This document shows, piece after piece, positions 1 to 8,935 of a DNA stretch of 64,000 bases. Where the stretch lies: NCBI GenBank assembly GCA_944472135.2, contig OX235263.1, forward strand, positions 11,701,517-11,765,516. The letters are read 5' to 3'. This DNA is from Trichobilharzia regenti. Lineage: Eukaryota; Platyhelminthes; Trematoda; Strigeidida; Schistosomatidae. Both the position numbers and the translations under genes were made by a program. Numbering within the stretch: position 1 is the first letter of the stretch; each line of letters begins with the position of its first letter. A model generated the notes under the pieces. That model did not search any database. It was not told where the DNA came from and was given only the letters and a program-made list of their open reading frames with translations.

Positions 1-175
1 TTTGAAACCAGGACCTCCTGGTTACAAGGTGAGGTATTTCGTGGACCATTAAGTCAATGGGACCCAATCCAGTGGCCTTTAATTTCTAACTTCTGCCGAT
101 TCACAACATAGCGCGACCCCTAACCAATGTCTTCGGCAAGTATTTGTCTTAACACTCGACCTACTGAACCCCACT
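1..175 (-). mobile_element. SINE-alpha (Smα-like) partial copy
   Basis: Read on the minus strand this is the 5' and tRNA-like half of the hammerhead SINE seen at 371-735 and 15670-15958: the stretch around 'gacatagcgcgac' and the 'actgggacccaatcca' block match those copies. It is cut by the window start before the ribozyme. At about 175 the same element resumes on the plus strand, so the two halves form a fold-back. Confidence 0.7.
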
Positions 176-370
176 GTCTACGAGCTCGCCTTCTAACCAG
201 AAGGTCCTGGGTTCGAACGCTGGTGGATGCGAACTGCTGAAGAGTCCCAAACTAGGGCGAGACAGATGGCTGTCCAGTAATCCCAGATTTTACTATGGTT
301 CTCTAACCAATGTCAGTTCATGATGAAATCCGGTAATCTATCAAATCTGTACAAACCAGAACATTTGAAT
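176..370 (+). mobile_element. SINE-alpha partial copy with ribozyme
   Basis: Contains the RNA polymerase III box B-like 'gggttcgaac', the hammerhead region and the conserved 3' end ('gttctctaac', 'tgatgaaatcc', 'acaaacca'). It runs directly into a second copy in the same orientation at about 371, giving a head-to-tail pair. Its 5' third is missing at the fold-back junction. Confidence 0.75.
231..280 (+). ncRNA. Hammerhead ribozyme, SINE-alpha, decayed
   Basis: Core CUGAAGA is intact. Stem I is ACUG/CAGU and stem II is GUCC/GGGC with one G-U pair. The conserved GAAA is changed to GAGA and stem III is enlarged and imperfect. Compared with the copy at 15731-15780 this one is probably inactive. 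Confidence 0.6.
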
Positions 371-735
371 ATCGACGAGATACTCACTAGTGGCTCTTCC
401 TATTCTGGTTTGTAGTTACCTGGGGTTCTAATGAGAAGTCGTGACCAGTAGGGTGCATCAGGTCGGGTGTGAGGACGAATGCTCGCCACGAATGACATTG
501 GCTAAGGGTCGCGCTATGTCGTGAGTTTGCAGAAGTTAGAATTCATGGGATGGCCACTGGATCGGGTCCCAGTGGCTCAATGGCCTTCTAGTTCGACTCG
601 TAACCAGAAGGTACTGGGTTCGGATCCTGGTGACGGTGGGTGCGTACTGCTGAAGGGTCCTAAACTGGGTTGACGAAACTGCTGCCCAGTATTTCTAGGT
701 TTTCCCTTGGCTCTCTAACCGATGTCAACTGTTGT
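371..735 (+). mobile_element. SINE-alpha, near full-length copy
   Basis: About 365 bases. It begins near 'ggtttgtagttacctgggg', followed by the shared 'gtagggtgca' and 'agttagaattcatggg' blocks, a tRNA-like segment (box A-like 'agtggctcaatgg', box B-like 'gggttcggatcc'), the hammerhead and the 'ctctaaccgatgtca' end. It follows another copy head-to-tail. Copies recur at 15670, 26860, 27180, 41251, 49905 and 50275. The family matches what is known of schistosome Smα repeats. Confidence 0.75.
644..692 (+). ncRNA. Hammerhead ribozyme, SINE-alpha, decayed
   Basis: Stem I GUACUG/CAGUAU is nearly intact. The core reads CUGAAGG instead of CUGANGA, so the invariant last A is lost. Stem II is altered by an insertion. 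GAAA is present. Probably inactive. Confidence 0.6.
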
Positions 736-967
736 GTTTCTTTCTGACGTCAACTACATAGGTCAAACTAGTAGGTCAGGTGTAGTCAGACTGTCGGAAC
801 ATAAGAATTTGGCTGAGGCAAAAATGGTTGACCCCGAGAAGACAAGTTATTTGGAAGAAAAGCTCAGCAATCGCACTGTATGCATTAACACACAACAGCA
901 CAATAAAGTAGATGGGACAGAGTCGAAATTCCAAAACGTAATACAGGTAGGTGGAGAGAGAGACTGA
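722..967 (+). pseudogene. GIY-YIG endonuclease remnant (PLE-D)
   Basis: The 81-residue frame holds 'NYIGQTSR' followed by 'RLSEHKN', the YIG half and catalytic Arg/His segment of a Penelope-type GIY-YIG endonuclease. The usual 'vYxixC' strand before it is missing because the preceding SINE-alpha copy cuts in. Downstream 'CINTQQHN' takes the place of the usual 'LxHxxxxxH' segment. Sister remnants lie at 20690-20960 (minus) and 49295-49760 (plus). RT is absent. It is a dead fragment; the nearest PLE clade cannot be named from the sequence alone. Confidence 0.6.
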
Positions 968-1599
968 TTACTGAATTCTTGTTCATCGAGTCTTCACTCA
1001 TAACGGAAGTATGGAAAATGCTATTACCAATCAAGTTAGGCGAATAAAAATAATGGAATTATATAAACGAAGTTGGAAAGTGGCATAACTTGACATAACT
1101 ATGATTAGCAATAGTTTGTGCTCGAAATGTCATCCGTAAGTATTACTGTATAACACTATGAAACTGCATCAAAATAAATTTTACCCATAATGGAATTATA
1201 CTCTACCACCGTGCACAAGTCTTATACTTATATCAATGAAAAGTTCTACTTTAGACTAAGTATATCTCCCTTATCCATTATCGGTCATCCTGTCACTTTT
1301 ATTATGCTGGTTATTACATTTTGACCTTCATTCTGTTTGAAAGCTTTGACTAATCTACCCAAATGTATAGACATGCTTACCCGTCAACGATATTAAAATT
1401 TGTGCGTCTGTAATCATTCCTACATTCTATATCACATTAACAGAGAACAGAAAAGTACATAAACAAAATGACGATTTATTTCATGGCTGCATTTACTTTC
1501 TGACTTTTTTTAACGTATTATTTGATGATTTTTGACGAATGTCAGTCTACCCTGCATCTATTGAAATATTTGATCTTCCTTCACATTTTACTGTCAGTT
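968..1599. other. Non-coding flank of PLE remnants
   Basis: No gene seen. The block at about 1100-1200 ('gctcgaaatgtcatccgtaagtattactg') is also found near 21260-21330 and, inverted and split by a SINE, near 2650-3045. This suggests a PLE-C/D terminal sequence. Confidence 0.4.
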
Positions 1600-2352
1600 G
1601 TTACAAGCTACGGATTATGCGTCAGATGCAGAGTGACTAATAAATTAGGTATCAATGTACTGCGTTCAAATCAAATCATAGAAACAATAGAGACAGGCAA
1701 AATAAACTGAGTCAAACGGGTGGGGTTAAAGCCAAGGATTACGCAATCAAATGAGAGAGAATAGTGATATCCAGTTACCAGGGCAAGGAAAAACAAATAA
1801 CTGCTTCTTTCTGAGCAAATAAATCTGGTTTCAAGCGTTTGATAGAAATTGCCTCGGTAAACGCTTCAAACGCTTGAAACCAGATTTATGTGATCAGAAA
1901 GCAGCAGTCATCAGTCAGTCTTTCCTTGCCACCCTGGTAACTGAATATCTTTATTCTCTCGTCTATTTGCGTTATCTTTGTCTTTAGCCTCACCCCATCT
2001 TATTATCTGTAATTTTGCTTGTCTCTTGTTTCTATGATTTGAGCTGAACTCAGCAGACTGTTACCTAACTTGTTAGTCACTCTGCATCCTACGCATATCT
2101 AGTCTTTATTACGTAACTCCTTTACCATTATATGCATACATTTATGTTGTTTAAACTTGAACTGCCTGTGTAAAATCTATATAAGCGCAACTTTCTGAGC
2201 ACTGTTTACTAATTGTGAAACTTTGTGTCAACTGACAACATGTAAACTTTGCAGAATGTTAAAACTTTTCTGTACGTAAACCTCAATTTATTTAGACTGT
2301 AAGCAGCTGATGAGAAGCCAACGAAATAAACAATGATGGTACCATATTATTC
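1600..2352. repeat. PLE-C terminal region, fold-back (inverted pair)
   Basis: 1600-1855 reads as the minus-strand PLE-C end and about 1860-2110 is its inverted copy, with 'gcttgaaaccagattta' on the right and its complement on the left, and 'ccagttaccagggcaagg' against 'ccttgccaccctggtaactg'. The plus-strand arm continues to 2352. No EN or RT remains between the arms. The same end flanks the EN remnant at 20171-20461 in inverted orientation, so this looks like two PLE-C ends joined head to head. Confidence 0.65.
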
Positions 2353-2354
2353 TT
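2303..2354 (+). ncRNA. Hammerhead-like motif of PLE-C
   Basis: Core CUGAUGA, then GAAGCCAAC, then GAAA. Stem III can form AUAA/UUAU around the palindrome GGUACC. The stem I 5' strand is GCAG; its partner is CUUC here but CUGC in the copies at 46595 and 20524. Stem II is only a G-C closing pair. The layout fits hammerheads known from PLE ends, but activity is uncertain. Confidence 0.4.
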
Positions 2355-2693
2355 CACAAACCACTATTGTTCTTGCTTTATTTATATTCATCAAGGGAAA
2401 TAAATGCATGAAGAATTTAATTTTCTCATTACAATTAAAATAGGGCATTTACATGAATAATAAATTGTTCCATAAGAAATGGGCATAAAATGAAGTCAAA
2501 TGGAAATATTAGCGAGCATGTAACAATTGGAACAAAAACACAATGACATTGTCTTGGAGTTTTTCTCAGTAAGTTGGTTATTTCCTGCCTTACACCTTTC
2601 TCATCACATATAGTTGGTGCTAAATAAAGAAGGTATTGTAGAACTCCGTTATAGATAAGATTTTACTTTGATAAATCACACAGTGTTATACAG

Positions 2694-2936
2694 TGGTGGT
2701 ATAGCGGTTAGGACGCTCGCCGACCATGCACATGGTCCGGGGTTCGATCCTCGGCCGGCGCACTACTTTACCTCACTGAGCCAGAAGTAATGCTGGTAAA
2801 GAGGAAAGGTTGGGCATGAGGCTAGCAACCCCATCCTGTAAGATTAAAAATGAACACTGCTACAGAAACTTCAAGCCACTAGCTTGAGGCCCTATGTTCC
2901 ACTGGGTACGTGAAGGAGAATTTATTTTTTTTATTT
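2694..2936 (+). mobile_element. SINE-R (tRNA head, RTE-like tail)
   Basis: Box A-like 'tatagcggttagga' and box B-like 'ggggttcgatcc' form a tRNA-like head. The body 'cctcactgagccagaagtaa' and tail 'ccctatgttccactggg' recur in all SINE-R copies. The tail resembles the 3' end of the RTE-type LINEs. A perfect 10-base TSD, tgttatacag, lies at 2684-2693 and 2937-2946 and fixes the ends. The target is a PLE-C-related terminal sequence, so this insertion is younger. Confidence 0.85.
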
Positions 2937-3049
2937 TGTTATACAGTGATATTAACTGATGACCACGTTTCGAGCACAAACTATTGATCATAATTATATC
3001 TATAATGGAATCATACTGTAACACAGTGCCAAAGTTTTATACTTATATC

Positions 3050-3565
3050 AAGGTATTGTGGGAGTTTTTGCATTTGGCCGTCCCAGCATACAGCCCTACA
3101 TATTTGCCTTTAGTTCTCCTACGGGATGAAATGCAATGAGAGAGGGGGAGTTGTGTATGGAAAGGCTATTCAGAGTCCTACGGGATAGTATTCGCTAATT
3201 CCTTGCAGGAATTCAAGTGTATATCTATAAAAACATTAAAACGAGTTAGTTCAGCGACAACTAACTCACTCTACTAACGACTTTCAGTGCCTTTCTCAGT
3301 ATAACGAAGGTTTTCATAAGTACTTTCGGAAAGATTAAGGTGGAAGAACAGTAATGAAGTATACGCAGAATACAAGAATTGACAAAAATGGTAACAGTAG
3401 TGACAGAATGATACCAGATCCTCTTAACTTCCTTACACAGAAGTTCAAACAAACTATCTTTCTGGAAACTAACATGATACGGGGAGACCATGAAAGATCA
3501 GAAAAGATAAACAGTCCAAGGTATTTAACACTAGATTCGGTTTCAACTTCACCTAACGAGTTCAT
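3050..3565 (-). pseudogene. CR1-type LINE, 3' part of RT
   Basis: On the minus strand a 76-residue frame at 3335-3565 reads 'SVKYLGLFIFSDLSW' and continues in another frame with the C-terminal segment, matching the RT C-terminus at 32220-32650. The 3' part (3050-3260) matches the LINE's last coding bases. It is 5'-truncated, frameshifted and lacks the RT catalytic core. Confidence 0.75.
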
Positions 3566-3868
3566 GCAAGTTGCGCTTGCGTCTGAAAGTGAAATTAACC
3601 ACCTGACATTTGGAGGGATTATGTTTCAGACTATTCGAAGGGAATCATTGACTAATTTCTGATAAAATGTTATTAATTTTTATACAGTCTGACTGAGAAG
3701 TAACAGGCATTTGATAATGATACAATTGGCATATAAACGCTATACGTTACTGATGGATTTAGATGAGTAGTTGTATTACCACTCACCTTAACCAGTGATC
3801 CTTGCCAGCCAGCCAAAATGAAGTGATACAAACACTGGACGGCCGTTCCGTTTATTTGGGTTCAAGCT
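3566..3868. other. No feature recognised
   Basis: Unassigned sequence between the CR1-type LINE fragment and PLE-B. The small frames here look like chance reading. Confidence 0.4.
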
Positions 3869-5690
3869 AATCAGAGGTATGTCTTTGAACATTGCACAAC
3901 CACATCTAAAGGACCTTAAACAAGTTCACCAAAACTGGACAGATCACAAAACAAGACCAATAGCAAATGAAATCCAGTGGACCAGTCCTTCCGCGATTCT
4001 ACGGCACACCAAAAATACGCAAGCCAAATATCCCGTTATGACCAATTCCATCACTCCCAGGAACTCCAAAATATAATTTATCCAAAGAATTATACAGAAA
4101 ACTGAAACCCCTAACGGAATCTTGTGATCACTCCATCAACTCTGGTATCCCATTCCTAGTGAAAATCAGAGGCATCCAAATAGATGAAGAAGAAATAATG
4201 ATATCCTTTGACATCACGGCATTATATACCGCAATCGGACAAAAGCTAGGAAAAGTGACAATGGAGCAATTACTTAGCGACGACGAACACCTCCCACAAC
4301 AATCAAAAATGCAACACACAAGCTGGATGGAATGCATAAACCTGTTCCTAACAACAGACTTCTAATTCAACGGCCATATATATGAACAAGTTAAAGGAAC
4401 ACCCATACGTTCGTCAGTATCAGATTTAATTGAAGAAGCAGTGATGCAAGGGCTCGAAAACATAATCCTACCAAAGATCAAACCCAAGATTTGGATACAC
4501 TACGTCGACGACACATTTGTAATAATCAAAACAAACGTGTTAGATAAAACTCACAACTTAATAAACAACGTCTTCAACGACATCAAATTCACAAGAGAGA
4601 AGGAATCCGAGAATAAAATCCCATTTTCGGACGTCTTATTCAAGCGAAAAATCACAGGAGAACTAGTACCTCAGGTCTATAGAAAATCAACTCACACAGA
4701 CCAAATACTCAGTTACAACAGCAACAATCCAGTAACACACATATAGAATTGCATACAAACACTATTCAAGAGGGCAAAGACTCATTGCAGCACTCACATC
4801 TTAAAGAAAAGTGAAGAAAGTTATCTCATGGGCGTCTTCCAAAAGAATGGATAATCAAGAAATTTCATCAGAAGACAATATACCCTCCCTAATCCAACCT
4901 ATGAAATCAAACGCCCCCAAGGAAAGCACAAAAGAAAACCTCCCTACCATACATAAAAGACATCTCAGAAATCACTGCAAGGCTCTTCAAACCTTGAGGA
5001 ATTGATGTCAAACACAAACCATTGAAATCATTTCAATCAGCTCTATGTTGACCGAAAGACTCAACAAAGAAAGAAGATAAAGCCAACATCATCTACAAAA
5101 TAAATTGTAACAACTGCTAAAAACGCTACACTAGCCAAAATGCACGTCCGCTTCGTCTTCATATCCATGGACGTAAACTAACCGTCAAAATGCATGGCAC
5201 CTACTCCTTATATCACAACTACTACATGCAGACAACTACGGACATCAATTCGGCTGGGATAACCAACGTTAAAATATTAGACATAGGGAAGACCAAGAAT
5301 GCTGGAGAAGTTTTAGAAGCCTAGTATTCCGGTGAATCATCAATCAATAGACACATCGAGATAGACAAAATTTATCAACAGATAAGAAAGAAACCTCACA
5401 CACAAGGGGTCAAAGTTCAAGTCAAAGAAACTATCAGTTCCAATACAAGCAACCTAGAAGGTGTTGAAACACACAAGAATAACAAATCAAGTTCAGGCTC
5501 TCCAGGAGAGATGATTAATAAACCCGTGGAGAAATCTGAAAGCTCAATTCAACGAATTGAAGTATGCGCTGAAGATGTCGCATAGTGGTGGGGCGATGAA
5601 AACTTCGCAAATTAACTATCCAGCTGGCCTAGAGAACACAACCACATCAAAATCATCCACCTGAGCTACAAATCTTCTCTGTCATATCTG
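3869..5690 (+). pseudogene. PLE-B, long degraded copy (RT and GIY-YIG)
   Basis: The RT region is readable in one frame from about 4069 to 4746 with a single in-frame stop at 4363-4365. 'SFDITALYT' is RT motif A and 'HYVDDTFVI' at about 4500 is the catalytic YVDD box; 'PFSDVLFKRK' and 'VYRKSTHTDQIL' follow as in other PLEs. The motif B region is damaged ('GTPIRSSVSDL' where a GTPIGSPVS-like sequence is expected). The EN follows at about 5090-5330: 'NIIYKINCNNC', a stop, 'RYTSQNARPLRLHIHG'. The terminal region with a hammerhead-like motif ends near 5690. The N-terminal half of the protein is missing. A related copy is at 29890-31060. Confidence 0.8.
5565..5609 (+). ncRNA. Hammerhead-like motif of PLE-B
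   Basis: Stem I UGCG/CGCA (4 bp) and core CUGAAGA. Stem II is GUCGC/GCGAU after one extra U. GAAA is present, and stem III is a short A-rich helix (AGCU in the sister copy at 29987). The cleavage-site triplet would be CUU. Small stem III helices of this sort are known from PLE hammerheads. Confidence 0.45.
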
Positions 5691-5817
5691 AAGTGTGTCT
5701 TGTCTGACTCAGCTCAGAGAAAGACGAATCAAATCAAACCACTCAATTTCCGGCTAGCAACTCCAGTGAACTAGTGATCCCATGTTCTCTGCGTTACATA
5801 TTTTGTAATGTAATATT

Positions 5818-6598
5818 ATTTTTGGTCCCTTGGGCTCCGAGTGGAATATGGAGCTGGCTTCAACAAGGCATCTCCACTTTCTTCTATTTTCTGCCAGCAT
5901 CTTCAACTGGCTAGCTCCCGTGACTGCCTAAACTCTCTCATCTCTTCTTCACACGATCTGGTCCATGTCAACCTCGTGCCGACGACGCTCTGAGATTTCC
6001 TGTCGAGCGATGGCTTGCATTACGCACAATGTCATTCGATGACCTCCTCAATGTACGATCGACCCATCACCATTTTCTCCTAAAAATGGCAGCTACTGAT
6101 GAAAGTCTGCAGCCTGTGTTTTCAAATTGTGTTGAAATTCTGAATCTTGTTCCTTGTGAGATTTCAAAACTGGTTTCAGGCTTATCATACCTTTGCGATT
6201 CATGCTGGCTGGATTTGAAATCTTCATCTGTTCTCCCTGTGGTTGAAACAATGTTTCTTAGATAAGTGAAGGAGGTAACCTCTGTTCAAATCTCTCCCAT
6301 TGATGGTGAATAGTGCTGGCTGCTGTTGTTGTCGCTGTTAGTTGGTTATCTTCATCATCCTCATCTTCTCTATGTTCACCTGGATTCCTGTCTTCGCTAC
6401 CTGCCAGCCTCTTCAGCCGGTTTGTTGGTTTTCGCCCACAAGTCTTTAAGTTTGTGTGAAATTAGACATATGTTATCTGCGAAATCAAGATCTTCTAGAT
6501 AGGGTCAGTGCGCTGTAATCCTGTCTCCCCGCTCCTCACAGTCTGAAGCATAATCCAGTCCACAACAACTAAGAATATCATCGATGATAATAGGCAGC
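5818..6598 (-). pseudogene. RTE-type LINE, 3' half of RT, decayed
   Basis: Minus-strand translation gives recognisable RTE-like RT blocks in several frames: 'DWIM' near 6560, 'DFADN' (the catalytic YADD-like box with its last Asp changed) near 6480, then the segment before 'FTYLG', and the C-terminal tail ending in the 'gttccact.gg' consensus at about 5830. Stops and frameshifts throughout. It is 5'-truncated as is usual for LINEs. Other copies lie at 21885, 34378, 35655, 36816, 37373, 45000, 48410 and 63235. Confidence 0.75.
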
Positions 6599-6614
6599 CT
6601 TGATAATGTAATAA

Positions 6615-7050
6615 AAAATTTACATTTTTTGATTGGACACTAGGAACTAGTATGACGTGTCTAGTCCTTTCTTTGGTGCAGACTAAATTCTATCAGTCAG
6701 CTTGTGTAATGCGGTCACCATTCTAGGTATCCTGCCATCACAGTACACATTTATTTGATGATATTGGATGGTTGAAGGTAATCGGCCTCAGGAAGCCTTG
6801 AACCTAGGTTTCGGGCCATGTGGTACTCATCAGCAAAGCGTATCAGCAACCACCTTGAAGGAACTCATGTCCCCTGTAAGATTCGAACCTGTATCACACA
6901 ATGCTTCAATCAGAGACGTCACCACTGAGCTATTCAAGCTGGCTCGCGGTTGACCTCTTGTAGGACTGTAGTGCGTATTTGGATTGAACACTAGTAACTA
7001 GTGTGACGTATCTATTCCTTTTTTTGGTGTAGACTAAATTCTATCATCAA
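6615..7050 (-). mobile_element. SINE-beta, more than one unit long
   Basis: Minus-strand element with box A-like 'tagctcagtggtgacg', box B-like 'acaggttcgaatc' and a hammerhead. The block 'agtctgcaccaaagaaagga' occurs at about 6658-6683 and again, diverged, at about 7014-7035, so the copy spans one unit (about 353 bases) plus the start of the next. It faces the plus-strand copy at 7085-7425. The family is distinct from SINE-alpha in sequence. Confidence 0.7.
6796..6836 (-). ncRNA. Hammerhead ribozyme, SINE-beta
   Basis: Core CUGAUGA and GAAA intact. Stem I CUUUG/CAAGG (with one G-U pair), stem III ACCU/AGGU, cleavage triplet GUU. Stem II GUACC/GGCCC has two mismatches, so the fold is weakened. 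Confidence 0.6.
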
Positions 7051-7084
7051 ATATATATACATATACATCATAAAATCAGTGTGC

Positions 7085-7425
7085 ACAGTGATAGCGAGCT
7101 ACCTAGAATGGTGGCCACCTTGCAAACCTGACTGACTGATTGAATTCAGTCTGCACCAAAGAAGGAAATAGATACGTCACACTAGTTACTAGTGTTCAAT
7201 CCAAATACGCACTACAGTCCTACAAGGGGTCAATCGTGAGCCAGCTAAAATAGCTCAGTGGTGACGTCTCTGACTGAAGAATTGTGTGATACAGGTTCGA
7301 GTCTTACAGGGGACATGAGTTCCTTCAAGGTGGTTGCTGATGAGTACCACATGGCACGAAACCTAGGTCCAAGGCTTCCTGAGGCTGATTGCCTTCAACC
7401 ATCTACAAATGTACATAATCTGACG
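7085..7425 (+). mobile_element. SINE-beta, near full-length
   Basis: Plus-strand partner of the inverted pair. In order: 'gctacctagaatggtggccacc', the 'agtctgcaccaaagaa' block, tRNA-like segment (box A-like 'tagctcagtggtgacg', box B-like 'acaggttcgagtc'), hammerhead, and a 3' end with 'gattgccttcaaccatc'. Fragments of the family recur at 43535-43700 and 61118-61255. Confidence 0.75.
7332..7377 (+). ncRNA. Hammerhead ribozyme, SINE-beta, intact core
   Basis: Core CUGAUGA at 7337-7343, stem II GUACC/GGCAC with one A-C mismatch and ACAU loop, GAAA at 7358-7361, stem III ACCU/AGGU, cleavage triplet GUC ending at 7369. Stem I has 3 pairs (UUG/CAA). All catalytic-core bases expected for a hammerhead are present. 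Confidence 0.7.
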
Positions 7426-7957
7426 TTTTTCTTAAACGAAACATAATTTAAGCGAATTTATTTCCAGCTTGAATACGCCATTTTGTGGATCTTTTCACTA
7501 GAGTTAATGTTTTTTTTTAATTTTCCCAATAATGATACTAAGATCACAAAAAAACTGCTTTTTGTTTATACTTTCTAAAAAGTATTTTTTTTCAAAAAAA
7601 AGCCTTTGGAATCTTATTGTTTATCCTATAAAACGAGAAAAAACTTCAGTCAGCTGATCCTAAACGGTGAAGGTTTTTCTAGATTATGAAATTTCAAATA
7701 AAATGTTTAGTCTAGTGAAACTTTTCAATCAAATGTCTTCTTTCCAGTTGCTGGAGAGGAGGCTCAAAAAAATTAGTTTTATCAGTTCAATTTTATTGCT
7801 ATTTATTCATTTCTGCATAATCAGTAAACTGACTGAAAGGCATATATATATATATATATATATATACCTTGGCGAGTAATTTAACAATGCTATTGACTTT
7901 ATTCTTAACTCATGAAATCTTCCCATTGTAACATATAGAAAGTTAAAACAAGTGACC
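7426..7957. other. AT-rich spacer with (TA)n
   Basis: No gene seen. Poly-A/T runs and a (TA)n microsatellite at about 7843-7866. The frame at 7667-7879 ends in the microsatellite and looks accidental. Confidence 0.5.
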
Positions 7958-8000
7958 CAGTGAAGAGAATCTTTTCAACAACGAATTTATGATCACGCTG
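7958..8000 (-). ncRNA. Hammerhead-like motif of PLE-A, minus strand
   Basis: Minus strand: CAGC, GUGAUCA, a UUCG-containing hairpin, GAAA, stem III AAGA/UCUU, then C and ACUG. Stem I has one mismatch against CAGC/GCUG and the core is altered. It points away from the EN fragment that follows, so the PLE ends are inverted here. Confidence 0.4.
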
Positions 8001-8029
8001 TACGGGGATATCATTCCCTGCTTCATCTT

Positions 8030-8412
8030 TGAGAATTGTCTTTACTAGTCGACCATTATTGTTCAATAACCTGTTGACCAACTTTATGTGTGTTTATCAA
8101 TTCACCTGCTCATATGAAGCTGAGTATATCGGTCGTTCGACCCGACTTCTGTCCAAGAGGTTGCAAGAACACTACCCTGCATGGTAGTTACGAAGTGGTG
8201 GAGGTGGAGTAATAAGAAGCGTGATCATTGCACATCTGGTCGATAATGATCACCTTAACTCTGTAGCCTACACCTACCAAATCACTACGTACCCGACTCA
8301 TCTGTAATGCTGACGTTTTAGGTATCGAGACAGAAAAGCCAGATCTCTGTGTACAGAAAAGTTCGTTCAACCTCTCCAACTCTCATGGTCTTAATCCCTC
8401 TACGCCAAAGTA
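8030..8412 (+). pseudogene. PLE-A EN fragment, upstream tandem copy
   Basis: Frames in turn give 'CVYQFTCSYEAEYIGRSTR' and the 'TEKPDLCVQK' C-terminal segment of the PLE-A endonuclease, matching the ends of the complete ORF product. It sits immediately upstream of PLE-A terminal sequence that leads into that ORF, so it is a partial tandem copy. Frameshifts are present. A SINE-R splits it from the following terminal region at 8413. Confidence 0.75.
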
Positions 8413-8644
8413 TTTTTTGCCCTTCACTTTTCCATTGGAACAAAGGGCTTCAAGCTAGTGGCTTGAAGTTTCTGAAGCAGTGTTTAATTTTTACAGGATG
8501 AGGTTACTATCCCTATGCCCAACATTTCCTCTTTATCAGCATTATTTCTGGCTTAGCGAGGTAAAGGAGTGCGTCTGTGGCCGGGAATGGAACCCCGGAC
8601 CATGTGCATGGTCGGCGAGCGTCCTAACCGCTGTGCCACCGACA
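8413..8644 (-). mobile_element. SINE-R inserted in PLE-A
   Basis: Minus-strand copy with head 'gtcggcgagcgtcctaaccgc' and tail complement 'cttcactttt'. The flanks 'gccaaagtat' and 'gtcaaagtat' give a TSD of at least 8 bases (caaagtat). The PLE-A sequence continues without loss on both sides when compared with 41886 (minus strand), which confirms a later insertion. Confidence 0.8.
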
Positions 8645-8650
8645 CACACG

Positions 8651-8935
8651 TCAAAGTATGGTTATCCTTAATCTTATTTTGGCTCTACTTTATTTTCGTT
8701 TAGTCTATTCAATTTCTTTTCTCTTTCATTATTACGTCAGTGGTTACTGTTACTATTCTCACTTTGAACTGTTCCCGGTATTATTTCACTTGTTCCACTT
8801 GTTATTCTATGTTATCAAATTTCACACAATATTACGTAACGCTTCTGACTTATTCGGTTTGTCTACTAATCCTATAATTGCACACCCATTTTCAAGTTCT
8901 ATCCATCTTATGAATTATTCTATATATCAAGCCCT
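8651..8935 (+). repeat. PLE-A terminal region (pLTR), 5' copy
   Basis: Shares an ordered block with 11040-11175, downstream of the ORF ('ttctatgttatcaaatttcaca', then 'attacgtaac', then the 'tctatacacc/tctatccatc' area) and with 41500-41885 on the minus strand. Such repeats flanking the ORF are the hallmark of Penelope elements. The first 80-90 residues of the long frame at 8658 are translated from it. Confidence 0.75.

Noticed and set aside
2952..2975. Motif 'ctgatgaccacgtttcgagc' near 2952, with relatives at 19358 and (inverted) 21270, considered as a hammerhead
   Set aside because: It has CUGAUGA but GAAA is on the opposite strand, so a hammerhead cannot form. It is a conserved PLE terminal block of unknown role.
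3354..3662. 102-codon plus-strand frame
   Set aside because: Antisense to the CR1-type RT C-terminus, which matches sister copies on the minus strand.
8188..8379. Minus-strand 63-codon frame
   Set aside because: Antisense to the PLE-A endonuclease fragment.
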